From contig CM063106.1 of the NCBI GenBank assembly GCA_031841125.1, forward strand, positions 72,838,101-72,902,100: 64,000 bases of DNA, in the 5' to 3' direction. The DNA comes from Acanthococcus lagerstroemiae (lineage: Eukaryota; Arthropoda; Insecta; Hemiptera; Eriococcidae). Under the pieces are notes generated by a model, which was not told where the DNA came from, searched no databases, and saw nothing but the letters and a program-made list of their open reading frames with translations. A program made the translations under genes and the position numbers. Of this stretch, positions 10,960-21,905 are shown one piece after another (position 1 is the stretch's first letter; every line of letters starts with the position of its first letter).

Positions 10960-13900
10960 CTAAGCTTGATACAGCTTGTTCCATAGTTTGTTGTAGAGGT
11001 AATACTCCATTTCAGTGGGTTTGTAGTATACGTTCTTTGCTACTGTTCTGGAACTATCTGTCTTCTTGGCTATTACTTTCTTCAACATAGTTCCGGGAGG
11101 ATTCAAAACCAAGTATTGCTTAATTTCCTCGTAGCCATCTTCTGGATGACAAATAGAGAGCGGGCAGCAGTCGTTGCAGCAACCTAAATGAGATGGTCAG
11201 TAATATAGTTCAGTGAATTATCTCGGAACGAGAGTACCGGAAACCAATTCTTAGGAGTCAATATTTACCATTTAAGGATAGGTGTCTTCAAAAAGTTTTC
11301 AAGGGGAGGCAGGTGACAAAACTTTTTTTTTGAATATATTTTTAACGTTTGGTGAACACCAAGTAAATGATAAACTGTGCCTATTACAGGCCAGCCAGTG
11401 ATACGTCCTTTTATATTTATCAACTTTTCGAGGTGTGGGCAGGTGTGGCATATAATATAGCTGCCCGTCTGGTAAACTTCCTCCGAGGTATGCGTAATTC
11501 CATGCCACCACACCTGTACCCATGGTGCCGATGAGCCAGTCTGAGTTCTTCGTTCTTAGGTTGAGTCCACTTTTATTTCAAGTATTCATGTGCTTAGCAA
11601 TTGCTATATTTGTGTAAGATTGTATAATAGGATGTGCCGTTCTTATATATGTCGAATTTGAACTTTTTAGATCTGACAATTGACAAACGCAATGGGGGGG
11701 GGGGCGAGCATTGTACCAAGTAAAAACACCCGCTTTGTGTTATATTTCTATATTGACTGATTTGAAAACGCAATAGGAAGGAGAAGACAAGTATTGCATC
11801 GAGTAATAACACCCGCATTTTATTAAAATTGTTTCATCATAGGTTCAGCTCTGAATTTTCTTCCTAAAATACCATAATTTCGGTAAACGGGAGTGTCCGG
11901 TAAATGGCTCAGAACTTGATATAAGAAATATTTTTAAATATGGTTGTTCATGCTGAATACAGCACCTTCACCCCCTTCGATTACGTTTTCAAAGTTGAAC
12001 TTCAGATTTTATAGAGGTGGGGTATAATTGAGTGCCTGGTAGAGGGCACAAGATGTGATATATTACTTGAAGTAATTCCTGTTTTTCTATTCTATGGCAT
12101 TTGCAAACTCAAACTTTATATTTTTCGACCCACTTTACTATATTGATACCAGAGGTCTGGTTGGCCGAGTGGATAGCGCGTTGGTCTCAGAATCCGGAGA
12201 TCCCGGGTTCGAGTCCACATAGCAACTCGCCAGAATTTTTTCGGCCAGAAGGAAAAAGGGCTAAGACAGCCCTAACAGCCTCCCCGACGTCTCTGAAGTA
12301 CCTAATGCTCGAAAGGGCGAATTTCAGGAATCGGGTGGAGAGCAAATTAGAAAAAGAGATATATCGTCTACAAATCACTATATTGGTACTAGGGTGGAAT
12401 GTAGAAAATAAGTTTCGTTATTTTTTCGATGGGTAGGGCGATTTTTTCTTTTGACCTACAATCTGTGCAAAATTTAAGCGAAAAATATTAAAATTTTCCC
12501 AAATGACCTTAATTTGAAATTTGACGTCGACGATTTGACAGACAAAAAATAAAGTGCCTACTATTTCCTTAAAAGTGAATCCATTTTGTCAAGACCCTCC
12601 TCTCCCATTCAGATCGGTTCCTGTAATCTCAACCTAGTCTCAGCTGTGACTACTCATCAGTTTCGTTTTTCTATCCTTCTCTCACATTGTGCCGCTCCAG
12701 GTAATTGCCTAGTCAGTCTGTAGATAAATCCACTACTGCTGCTAGAAGTTTTTCTCTATGGATGTCAGAATGTATATACTACAAGAACATTGTACAGTAT
12801 AGAATAACCAGGGATTTCAGTTTTTTCCTGAATGATTTAGAATCATTGCATATTCCAAAAATGATCGACATTAGAGTTCTCTTTTCTAATTTTGCCCTCA
12901 ACCGGAGCCCTGGAATCCGCCCCTTCGAGCATTACCTCAGCGATGTCAGGGAGGCTGTTAATGCTGTCTTAGCTCTCTTCTCTTCTTGCCGAAAAATCGG
13001 CTTAGGTCGAAATGTAGCGAGTGGCTACATGGGCTCGAACCCGGGACCTCCGGATTCCGAGACCAGTGCGCTATCCACTCACCCCCCCCCCCGCCCCCCA
13101 TTGACATTAGAGTGGCACTGATTTTACTTTTTTCAAATTATTTGTTATTATTTCCATTGTTCATTTCTGTCCCTACAGAAAACAGGTACCTCAGTGTATT
13201 TTTTTTTTGAAAAAGAAAAATTTCCAGTCTATGCGCAAGGGGGGTGGTTAAAGTTTTACATATATTATGATTCCCCAACAAGAGACACTGCAGTTTTCTT
13301 TTAAAACATCTTACAGGTAGAGTTTTCCAAAAAGAAGTGATTTGTTCTTCTTAGTATACAAAAGATGCGACCAGAAATTAAAAAATATCATACATGGTGC
13401 ATACGGGGGCTCCAAAATGGGGTTGTGGGAAGTCCACCGGAGAAATGATGTTCTTCCGGCATCGTTATCAGTAATGCAAGAAAGAACTCGTCACACATTT
13501 TAACACCGCATTCTGATAACGTACACAGAGTCACAACCACTTACAGCAGAGGCTTCCGAGAAGTGTGTAATCGGTCGCTAGTATCTGAAAGCTGTAAATG
13601 GGTAAGGCGTTATCTGCCGGTGCTCGTTGAACTCACCGTCATAAACTACGGGCTAGTGATACGGGTATTCGACAGGAAGATAGCACAGTTCACCTAGGCC
13701 GATTCCCGACAAGAAGAGAAGAGGGCTAACGCAGCCCTAAGAGGCTCCCCGATGTCCCTGAGGTAATGCTCGAAGGGGCGGTTCCAGGGCTCGGGTGAGA
13801 GCACATGAAAAGAGATGTTAGTAGATGTCATGCGATAATCTATTTCTATAATTCTCGGACTCACTAAATCAATTTTTGAGGTATTCTTAAACGCATCTTT

Positions 13901-16900
13901 TCTCTCAAAAAAATCACATGGGGTCAACTCATGAAAATTTGGATTAATAACTTCCAGTATATCGATTATAGTGTTGAGCTGTTGAGTCCATTTCTAAGGT
14001 AATTTTAGCTCTGGCCCTTACTCGACAGGCGTACAGGAGGCTACGACTTCAAATACTGAAAGTCGAATACGTGAACATCGATAATATCAAAAAGAGGGTT
14101 TTTCGAGTTGTTAAGTTGTGGGCTTGAGTTATAGCTCTCTGTAGAGCTGTCTGAGGGGGGTTACAGCTGAATTAGCCCTAAAAATAAGAAACCCCATATT
14201 TGATATCACTGATATCCACTTGCACAACATTCAATAATTGGGATTGCAACCAAAATTATCGAAAAATCTTATAGTCTATATATTAGAAGCTCATAATTCA
14301 AATTTTAGTATGCGAGGCGCTCGGTGAAAAGGTACCATATGTCGGAGAACTTGTTTTTGAGTTTTTGGTAGAATCTGATAGAGCACAAATGTATCTGCAT
14401 TAAAAGAATCTCTAGTTTTAGTACAGACTGAAATAAAAACAGCTAAAAAGTTTAAGGATGTAAAATCTTAGTTTTGAAAGAAAAAAATGCGTTTAAAAAT
14501 AGTAAAACAAAAATAAACTTAAAAATCGATGTCTCGGCGTCTACTGCGCCAGTCCGTCTCAAATTTCACTATGATATGCTGTGAACATCTATCGAAACAT
14601 CTTGAAAGGTTCACAGACAGTCGATGCGTGTACATAAAGGAATACAATTTTGAAGATGACAGTGGGGGTAAAGAACAAATGAAGGGTGTTGAGAAACTGA
14701 AAAGTCTGGAAACGAAGTTCTGCAGAGTCATTCATTTGAAAACAATGGACTAACGCGCGCACAAACGTAAACAAGATCAATGCGACTTATGGTACCTTTT
14801 CCGACCAGCCTTTAGATTGTAATATTAGACTTTTTCACAGGCGACGTCATGAGGAGGACTGCTGCGCAGCTGCTCCAGCATTCGCAGCAATTCGCAGCCT
14901 GCAGGGTCTGGATTTTTTAATTTACATTTAATTTACATGTGAAACTCCATAAGCGAAGATTCGTTCTTCTTTGCGAGTCCATAATTAAATATGAAAGAGA
15001 GCATTTCTTAATATTCAATGATGATTTAAATCAAAACTAAATGCTTTTAGAGCATAAATATGCGCCCGGAAGCATTACGAAATGCTCTCTTTCGTATTTA
15101 TGGACTCGCAAAGAAGAACGAATCTTTGCTTATGGCGTTTTACATCTGAAATGAATGTAAACAAAAGAAGCTGGACTCTGATGGCTGCGACTGGCTGGAG
15201 CAGCTGCGCAACAGTCCTCTTCATGACGTCACCGTGAAAAGGTTCATGGGGACTGGGCAAATTGTAGATTCGTTAGTATCGATTGAAAAAAAAAAAACTG
15301 ATAAGGTAACGGGGTTGAAAAGGGGGAGTTCAGCCCAGCAGTTTATGGCAATTTTAATGTTTTTTCAAAATATCTCGAGAATGAATGCGGTTAACGGAAA
15401 ATTGTAAAAGATATGCCTCGTAGCAAATAAAATTTCCTTTTAGATGGACGCATTTCTATCAAAATCCGAGTGATTTTCTTTTTCGCATAAGAATAGCGTT
15501 ATTGTTGTTTGCCCGCTCCGAATTCTTTGTAAACTTGAAATATCACGTATATTTTTTACATCTAGGAGCGTTTCCTTTAAAATCCGAAAAACGGAATTTC
15601 TGACTTTAAAACACATTTTGTGCTCTAGGGCAATGTTCTTTTTTCCGACATATGGTGCCTTTTCACAGAGCGCCTTATATATGTTGATTATCGGTGAATT
15701 TTCTGAAGGAAGAGAGGGTGGGTTTGTATTTAAAAAAACAAAACAAAAAACCCTCAAAAACCTTCCACGCCGCTTTTTTCCCCCCAAAAAGTGGTACCTA
15801 CCACATTTTTACTTTCAAGTATACCATTTTTAATAGGAGCATTTTTTTGGGGTCGGGTAAAATAAGTGCCACCTTAGCCGACATACTTGAGACCAGAGAA
15901 AACTTCAAATTAGCGTTTATCTGTGTCCTGGACCTAAGAAAATAATTCTTTATGGAATCCTTTTGTGTATGGATTCCTGACGTGTTTGTTCCCGTCCATT
16001 TCAGATTTTTCTCTTGCTGTCATGTCCTTGTAAATGACTCAATGACGGAGGGTTTAGTTATACTAAACAGTATTAAGTTGTTGAGGAGTACTTACCATAG
16101 TGTCCCCAACCGAATATGAGAAACACCACTAGTAAGATACCCCATAGTGTAAATATATTTGTCAGCGCTGCTCCAGCATCCGTTTTTATTTGTTTTGTAG
16201 CTCCATGACTGTATTCATTCAAAAGACATATAGCTGTGAATGGTCCTTTGTTGTAAAATCGGTCAGCTTTGCAGTTGGACTAAAAGAAAATGTTTGTTAT
16301 ATATATATATTAAAAAAAAAAAAGTTACATATACGAAGAAATTATGAAATTCAGTAATATTTGATATACTCTCCCTTGAAACAGTTAGTGAAGAAATTGA
16401 CGATTTTGTTAGCATTTTGAATTCTTTACTTTGCAGACCGGACATTGTGGTCGAATTTGATACAGAATCTATACAGAAGTCGAGTTACCATGTCGACATC
16501 GACATTCGGATAGCATTCTGCAACGAAATAGATGCAAAATTTGATCCAAAAGTCGATGTTGACGAGGTAACCTGACTTGGGCATCGAATTTTATGTTAAA
16601 TTTTACCACGATATTGTGTTGAAAAAGTGATGGATTTTGCGTGTTGATATTACTTTCATTGTTTTATGAGTATATAGGTTAACACATCTTCATTTATTGT
16701 GGTAGTTATTGGACCTAATTTTTACTCACTCCTCAGAAGCTCAAGTGTGCCTGATATGCTGATTTAAAGCTTTAGCATCTCTCTCTCTACCTCTTCTGAC
16801 TCTGAATTTCTGAAATTCATACTGTTAGACCGCAGATTTATCAACGTCATTTTTTTCAGTGTTGAGGCTTAAAACTTTGGTAACAGTGTTTTTCAAACAG

Positions 16901-19900
16901 CTCACTGCTTACAGCAGATAATTATTCATGATTTAAATTCGAACCCTAATTTTGTATATTTTTCACGTAAAGCGGTCTTTGCCCTGTTTTCTCATTGCCA
17001 AGGCCCCCCTCTGCAAGGTTATGACTGGGAATAATTCCAAAAATTGTAATTTATTATTTTAGTTGCCAAATCTTGGACAACTTTTGTCAATCGAGTAAAA
17101 ATGCAAAGGTCGTGTTACTACCAGACTGTTCTATGTACACTGATAGTTTCATTGTTTCGCATAATGGTATGCGTGCGATAGTAAGATTCTAGTGTATTGT
17201 GCCGAAGCGTACCAATAATACGACCTTTGATTACACTTATCGCTTTTATTGACAAAAACTATCCCAGTCCACCCACCTAGTTTTATTTACGAGAAAATCT
17301 ATCACCTTTGGTATTATTCTGAATTCGGATTCGTTCAACTTCGCTCGGTCTTCTTTGAGTATTTCAATATCGTGGTCGTATTCCGATTTGAACTGCTCGT
17401 AATCGTATGCTATATCCGTTTGATTTTTTGTTACAATCCTCCAAGTAACAGCGTTTTCGTTTGATGCCTGCCTTTTTTTCTGCTTCGAACTAATACAAAG
17501 ACGAGAAGGTTATTGGAAATAAGGTAAGGTCTTTAATATTTGTGTGACTATATGTTATGAACTTGCATCAGAATAGTTTTCTTTGAAATCAAGTGGACCT
17601 ATTATGGTCCAGAAACTTGAATTATTTGAAAATGAAAGTAAGGTCCCCTTCACCTCCCTTCCATGGGATGAAAAACATCTTATTTTCAATCTTGTTTTGA
17701 TAGATACCTAGTTGATGGCATGAGAAGTGAGGCTTCATGATACAGATGTGAAAAGTAAATAGTGTTCATATGTTCTCTGGTGCACTGTCGCAAACATTAT
17801 TAAAACTTTCAGCTTGCTCGTTCTTGACTGACAGTTATTTTGGTAGTGCATACACATATGTCTGTAGTCTATATCAGTAAGGTGGTATAGTTTCACACGG
17901 GTCCAATGGACTGCCATTTTGATTCACAACTAGTCTGAACATCTTTGATCACCCGTTCGCGAAAAGGTGCGAGCACGTTCGAAAATGCTCGGACTAACTT
18001 GGGAATCAAAATGGCGGTCCAGTATACCTATCTGTGTGAGAACTATAGTATACCCTAATATCAGTAGAAATGAAATGTGTTGACTAGGGCTCTATAAACT
18101 TCGTATATGTATGCTCAGCCACCAGTTTTATCCTTTCTTTCTCCATGTAACCTTGATTGTCGTTCGTGATGTGATCCATGATGCAGTCGTTTGTATCAGG
18201 AAACGTAAGGATCAAAATGGCGGATGAGCATGCCCGTACAAAGTTTACAGGGCCTTAGTGTAGACTTCAGACAGACTTCGCTGAACTAGTCTATCATGAA
18301 CAGTCTTAAAATCTGGACAGTTTCGGCGATAGCGCACGAGAGAGTCCGAATGAATATTGAGAGAAGATTAATTAGTCTGGTATAGTTTTGCAAATGTCTT
18401 TCAAAAAGTTAATTATTTAGTAGGCATAGACAATTCTGAGAGAGTTAGAATGAGTCATATGCTGGTAGCTCCTGATTGAGTCATTAATCTATGAGTCAGA
18501 GTGAATCTGAATACGTAAGTCTTTCAATGTAGGTTTAGTTTCAGAATTTTTTCATGTCTCTTTATATAAACATAGTTGACCCCAAAAAAGTGATAAAAAC
18601 ACCCATGTGCGAGATTCAAGCGACCATTTTTTGACTGTTAGAAGAATTTTTGGGAAAATATCAATTCTAAACGGTCATTAAAGGTAGGGGCGTTCCTAAA
18701 ACAGCCTTGTGATGAGGTCTTAAAGAGTTCCGTGAGGATCTGAACTAATTTCAAAAGCGTGAAGAAATTATAGAGTTTCAAATGAGTTTTAAGAAGTCTT
18801 AAATTAGGCTGCATAAGCCTTGATGAATTTTATCGAACAGAGAATGTGTACTAACAAGTTTTAGCAGAGTTGGAATGAGTTATTAATATGCCTAAGAGAA
18901 TTTAGATGAGTTTTGGAAGAATCTAAGTCAGTTTTATGAAGTTATGAATAGTGTCCAGATGAGGATTAACGAGTCGCAAGCAACTCTGAATGGATTTTAA
19001 AGGAGTTCGAAGAGAGTAAAATATTGTCAGAATACAAAAAATGCTGCAGAGATGAAACTTGATGAGTTTTCACAGGGCCCGAAGGGAATAACCTCAGATT
19101 TGTCTATTTGTCTCCCAAAGGCACACATGAACTCCGTGTGGAGAAATCGGATGTGCGTATGTGTCTTCACCGTTCACTACTTTTCTCAGTCGTGGTCACA
19201 AAATTCTGTGTTATGAATGAGGGCGATAGGGAGAAGAGAAGTTCTGGAAGGTGTTCCTTTTTCCATTTCAACTTTAAACACGAATATTTTGACTTGTGTA
19301 TGTCGTAGAGATGTACGTAAAGTTTCATTCAACAGGAAATTTTGCCTGATTCATGGTACCGCGCATAGTAATTCCCTACCGTCCAAATGTAGAATAACAC
19401 CTATTGATAACATCAGAACATTGCTATCAGTATGGACGTTGTGGCTTGGTAGGATGGAGATAGAATGTGTTGTCTTTTTGAACTGAAAGCAGGGTGGCCG
19501 CTTTTCTGGAAATCCTGGAAGTCAGTGAAAAGTCAGGGAATTTTGAAAGAAAATCGACAACGTCAGGGAATTTTGAAGAAAATTTTATGATGTTAAAGTA
19601 TTGTACAATTTTCTTCGTCAGACTCAACTGAACATTTTTTTTTAAATAATTTGTTTGTTACGAAAAAAATTGGAAAATGGACTGGAAATATTTGAAAAAA
19701 ATCTGGGAAAGTCAGGGAAAAGTCAAGGAATTTTATCCTCGTGTGAAAGTGACTTGTCAGAATCGGTTACTACATATTGCTCTGGATCAACTCTTCAGAG
19801 TCATCTCCTGACCTAAATGCATTTGTATTGACAGAATGATTTCTCTAATGATGGAACAAGTGGAAAACAGTCAGTTCAATCTGAAAAGGCTGTTTGATAA

Positions 19901-21731
19901 TCTGGTTCGAGTCCTGCGTTTAATCTTTACCGAACATTCTAAGAGGGTGAAATTAACCTTTGCGTGCATGAATTACTTCACAGAAATATTTACTGAACCT
20001 CCCGATGCGCAATCACTTACCTTAGTTACCCGCGGAAAAGTTACCCCTGTGCAACCTTCAGTTACCCTTCGTTCCCCTTTAGTTACCTGGGTAACTGGCG
20101 GGATTTAGTTACCCGCGGAAAGGTTACCCATTGGCCACCCTCAGTTACCCTCAGATTACCCAAAAACCCGTCAATTACCCTGAGTTCTCCTTTATTTACC
20201 TGGATAGCTGGCGGGATTTGGCGCATTGGGCTGAAGGATCTGCCAAAATTGGTTACTGAGCTGCTTGAACACTTAAAAACATTAAACTCTCATTAGGCGT
20301 GCATTTTTCTAGGACATGGCTTCTGTATAGAATTTAGGATTTGAAAAATGATATGATCCATTTTATATAGGTACGCATATGCACATATATGAGGAGTTAT
20401 CTGTCAAAAGGGCCCCTATCAGCAATATTATGGTTTTGAGAAAAACAACTTCAAAGTTTTCAAGCTGAAATACTCTTTTCAGACTGATTTAATTGAAAAA
20501 TATGTTAAGTGTTCACCGTGATTCAATTATTGATAGACATGACTGATTAATTGTTTAGTTTGTTCAGAAACAAACGCGGACGAATTGTGAAATAAGGAAT
20601 ATGACAGGGGCCCTTTCTAGAGCGATGGGAAAATTAGCGTGTGGTGGGACGTGTTGTGGTTTATCAGTTGCTGTTTTCCCATCATTATATTAGTGAGTTT
20701 TATGCATTTAGTCTTCTACTTTGCGTGTGTCCATACATTAATATAACTTATGAGACAACACAATTCCTAACTCGCTGAATGATGATTTATTGTCAATTCT
20801 CGTGATTCAAGCTAGTTGCGAAGATGCCTCTCCCTGCTCATAACGCAACCAAAATGTGTAATTTCTGAGGTGTATTATCGTGGATGGAGTTACTCGCTGT
20901 TCACTCTATTGTAATTTTGTAATGTATGCATGGTTTCATTGACTATACGATAAGTTTGTACACATTTCAGCATAGAATCGATGTTGATACAATGCGTTTG
21001 GAATCATTTATTGGCGCCAATTTTGCTGAATATCATATGTTGGTACAGAGCGGGGGTTTTCTAATAAAGTAGAACACGGAGAATTCGAAAATCAGCATCT
21101 CCGCAAAAAGGGCTACCGCTTGACAGGGGCCCTTTTGACAGATAACTCCTCATATAGCAGCCTTCAAAGATAAAGTTTGAGTGCCTGTTCTTCCTATGTC
21201 TTGATACATATCAATACCTAAAAACAACTTTATAGTAGGTCCATTTACATAGTTTTTCAGAAATCGCGAGTGAAGTTCAGGGCATGCCCTTTGGCATATA
21301 CGTATGTGTACTACAGTTTTTGGTTAATTACTTGTTACTAATCCTCATTGGGATACAAAAACTTGTAACTTAGTTAAATTAAAGGTCTTCATGTTCTTTA
21401 TCCAGTGAGACCAGTATCTCAAAAACGATTGTCTTTAGGTATCGATGTATTTCCATGGATAGATGAGTGACATCATATTTGTTAATTTTTCGTTAATTTG
21501 AATTCAGTACCTTGGTAATGAGGTAGTAATAGGCGGCTTCTCTAGCTGATCGGCATGTGTGCTTCCGCTATCGTTTTCATCATCCTCATCATCCTCATCA
21601 GCCTCATCGTGTCCGAATGTAAAAATCTCATGGACTTCAAGACTTATTTTATCATGAATGACCCAGTTGTTGGCCTCCATTATATTATGACTTAGAAGAA
21701 ATAAAAATAGTGCCCGTGTTATCATTTTCAC
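10960..21731 (-). CDS. Uncharacterised secretory-pathway single-pass membrane protein
   Basis: Simplest model: complement of join(10960..11183, 16096..16279, 17306..17489, 21511..21731), with phases agreeing at each junction, giving 270 residues. I do not recognise the family. Exon 1 starts with a signal-peptide-like segment (MKMITRALFLFLLSHNI) and carries an acidic run (HDEADEDDEDDEND). Exon 2 begins with a basic KQKKRQ that could be a furin-type site, then a charged region with an NQT glycosylation sequon. Exon 3 has two cysteines (SNCKADRFYN, then TAICLL) and a membrane segment (TNIFTLWGILLVVFLIFGWG). Exon 4 continues with a juxtamembrane CCNDCC cluster, likely palmitoylated, and a ~70-residue cytoplasmic tail rich in Tyr and Lys. 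The topology suggests type I. The exon 2-3 junction is the least certain, because other donor sites (for example at 17276) and possible extra exons at about 16300-16540 exist. The first intron is about 4 kb, the last about 4.9 kb. Confidence 0.6.
11184..12152. other. Intron sequence with G-run and diverged internal duplication
   Basis: Lies in the long intron of the minus-strand membrane-protein gene. A run of G lies at about 11693-11703. Two similar segments, ending in AAAAACACCCGC and AATAACACCCGC, occur at about 11704-11732 and 11787-11817, suggesting a diverged short duplication. No exon was seen. Confidence 0.4.
12153..12358 (+). mobile_element. tRNA-derived SINE, copy 1
   Basis: The head is tRNA-like: A-box-like TTGGCCGAGTGGATAGCGCG and B-box GGGTTCGAGTCC (about 12203-12214), as in an RNA polymerase III promoter. 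The body follows (TTTTTCGGCCAGAAGG, then AGGGCTAAGACAGCCCTAAC) and it ends ATTAGAAAAAGAG. Three more copies lie at 12879-13080, 13693-13815 and 53193-53408. It sits in an intron of the minus-strand membrane-protein gene. Confidence 0.85.
12879..13080 (-). mobile_element. tRNA-derived SINE, copy 2
   Basis: Reverse-oriented copy of the SINE at 12153: the complement of the B-box is visible as GGGCTCGAACCC near 13030, and the tRNA-like head ends in GCGCTATCCACTC. It is cut at the 5' end by a C-rich run (13080-13100). Together with copy 1 it forms an inverted pair about 520 bp apart. Confidence 0.8.
13693..13815 (+). mobile_element. tRNA-derived SINE, 5'-truncated copy 3
   Basis: Only the body of the SINE is present, from CCTAGGCCGATT to GAGCACATGAAAAGAG. 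It includes AGAGGGCTAACGCAGCCCTAA and GCTCCCCGATGTCCCTGAGG. The tRNA-like head is missing, as expected from 5' truncation during target-primed reverse transcription. Confidence 0.7.
13816..14829. other. Intron sequence, nothing recognised
   Basis: AT-rich intronic sequence of the minus-strand membrane-protein gene. Small open frames on both strands at about 14519-14780 overlap one another and have no recognisable product. Confidence 0.4.
14830..15242. mobile_element. Foldback element with ~165-bp inverted arms
   Basis: The left arm (14830 to about 15010) begins CTTTTTCACAGGCGACGTCA and runs through GTTCTTCTTTGCGAGTCCAT. The right arm (about 15079-15242) is its inverted copy and ends TCATGACGTCACCGTGAAAAG. 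The loop is about 70 bases. The arms are diverged with small indels. No coding capacity; a transcript would form a long hairpin. Confidence 0.75.
16437..16566. other. Exon-like segment, strand ambiguous
   Basis: On the plus strand this segment is bounded by a good acceptor (TTTACTTTGCAG) and a donor (GACGAG/GTAACC), and encodes an uninterrupted 43-residue stretch (PDIVVEFDTES, then FDPKVDVDE). On the minus strand an overlapping segment has acceptor TATTTCGTTGCAG and donor GCAAA/GTAAAG around CYPNVDVDMVTRLLYRFC. It falls between exons 2 and 3 of the minus-strand membrane-protein gene, so an extra or alternative exon there is possible, but its phases do not fit the simple model. Confidence 0.3.
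17884..18054. mobile_element. MITE with ~45-bp imperfect inverted ends
   Basis: The left end GGTATAGTTTCACAC, with CTGCCATTTTGATTC further in, is matched in inverted order by GAATCAAAATGGCGG and ATAGTATACC on the right. The inner words CCATTTTGATT recur in the foldback element at 49162-49324. It lies in intron 1 of the minus-strand membrane-protein gene. Confidence 0.6.
18055..19997. other. Intron sequence with degenerate GAGTTTTAA-type repetition
   Basis: Between about 18400 and 19050 the plus strand repeats words such as GAGTTTTAAGAAGTCT, GATGAGTTTTGG and GAGTTCGAAGAGAG at irregular spacing, the look of an old decayed minisatellite. The pattern resembles, but does not match, the arrays in the ZFYVE26 intron. 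No exon was supported. Confidence 0.4.
19998..20230 (+). repeat. GTTACCC-rich dispersed element, copy 1
   Basis: Begins CCCGATGCGCAATCA and ends GGGATTTGGCGCATTGGG. The ends form an imperfect inverted repeat around TGCGCA. Inside are many GTTACCC units, arranged as blocks resembling TTAGTTACCCGCGGAAAAGT and GTTACCTGGGTAACTGGCGG. Copies also lie at 41962-42200, 46682-46918 (inverted) and 57460-57655. Confidence 0.8.
20390..21152. mobile_element. 763-bp inverted-repeat transposon, no transposase
   Basis: The ends are near-perfect inverted repeats of about 30 bp (TGAGGAGTTATCTGTCAAAA, then GGGCCCCT). It is flanked by TATA on both sides (20386-20389 and 21153-21156), fitting a 4-bp target duplication. 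The interior has no significant open frame, so it is non-autonomous. Superfamily not assigned. Confidence 0.75.
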
Positions 21732-21905
21732 TATCAGTGTATTTTCTTCCTTATTTTCATCATCCCAATGTTTAGCTACAATATTGCAACCGAATATTTA
21801 TAGTTTTTTTTATTTAATTTATCTATCACTGGCCTCTCTTGTCTGAAATGATAGTTTTAGCACTTATTCCAGTATTAGGCACGGTGTTCTCGCCATATTG
21901 GACCA
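21732..21905. promoter_or_regulatory. Probable bidirectional promoter region
   Basis: Only 174 bp separate the start codon of the minus-strand membrane-protein gene (ATG at 21731) from that of the plus-strand DUF547-like gene (ATG at 21906). The region is AT-rich (TTTTTTTTATTTAATTTATC near 21806-21828). Both 5' UTRs and core promoters must fall here or overlap. Inferred from the two gene models. Confidence 0.45.

Noticed and set aside
19836..20108. Open frame starting MISLMMEQVENSQFNLKRLFDN as a first exon of the DUF547-like gene
   Set aside because: It could be joined in phase, but it runs directly into a GTTACCC element, has only a weak donor, and the closer start at 21906 gives a compact model opposite the divergent gene.
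21504..21731. Stand-alone 75-aa secreted acidic peptide gene
   Set aside because: The frame ends one codon after a good GT donor (21510 on the minus strand) and is phase-compatible with a downstream exon, so it is better read as exon 1 of the membrane-protein gene.
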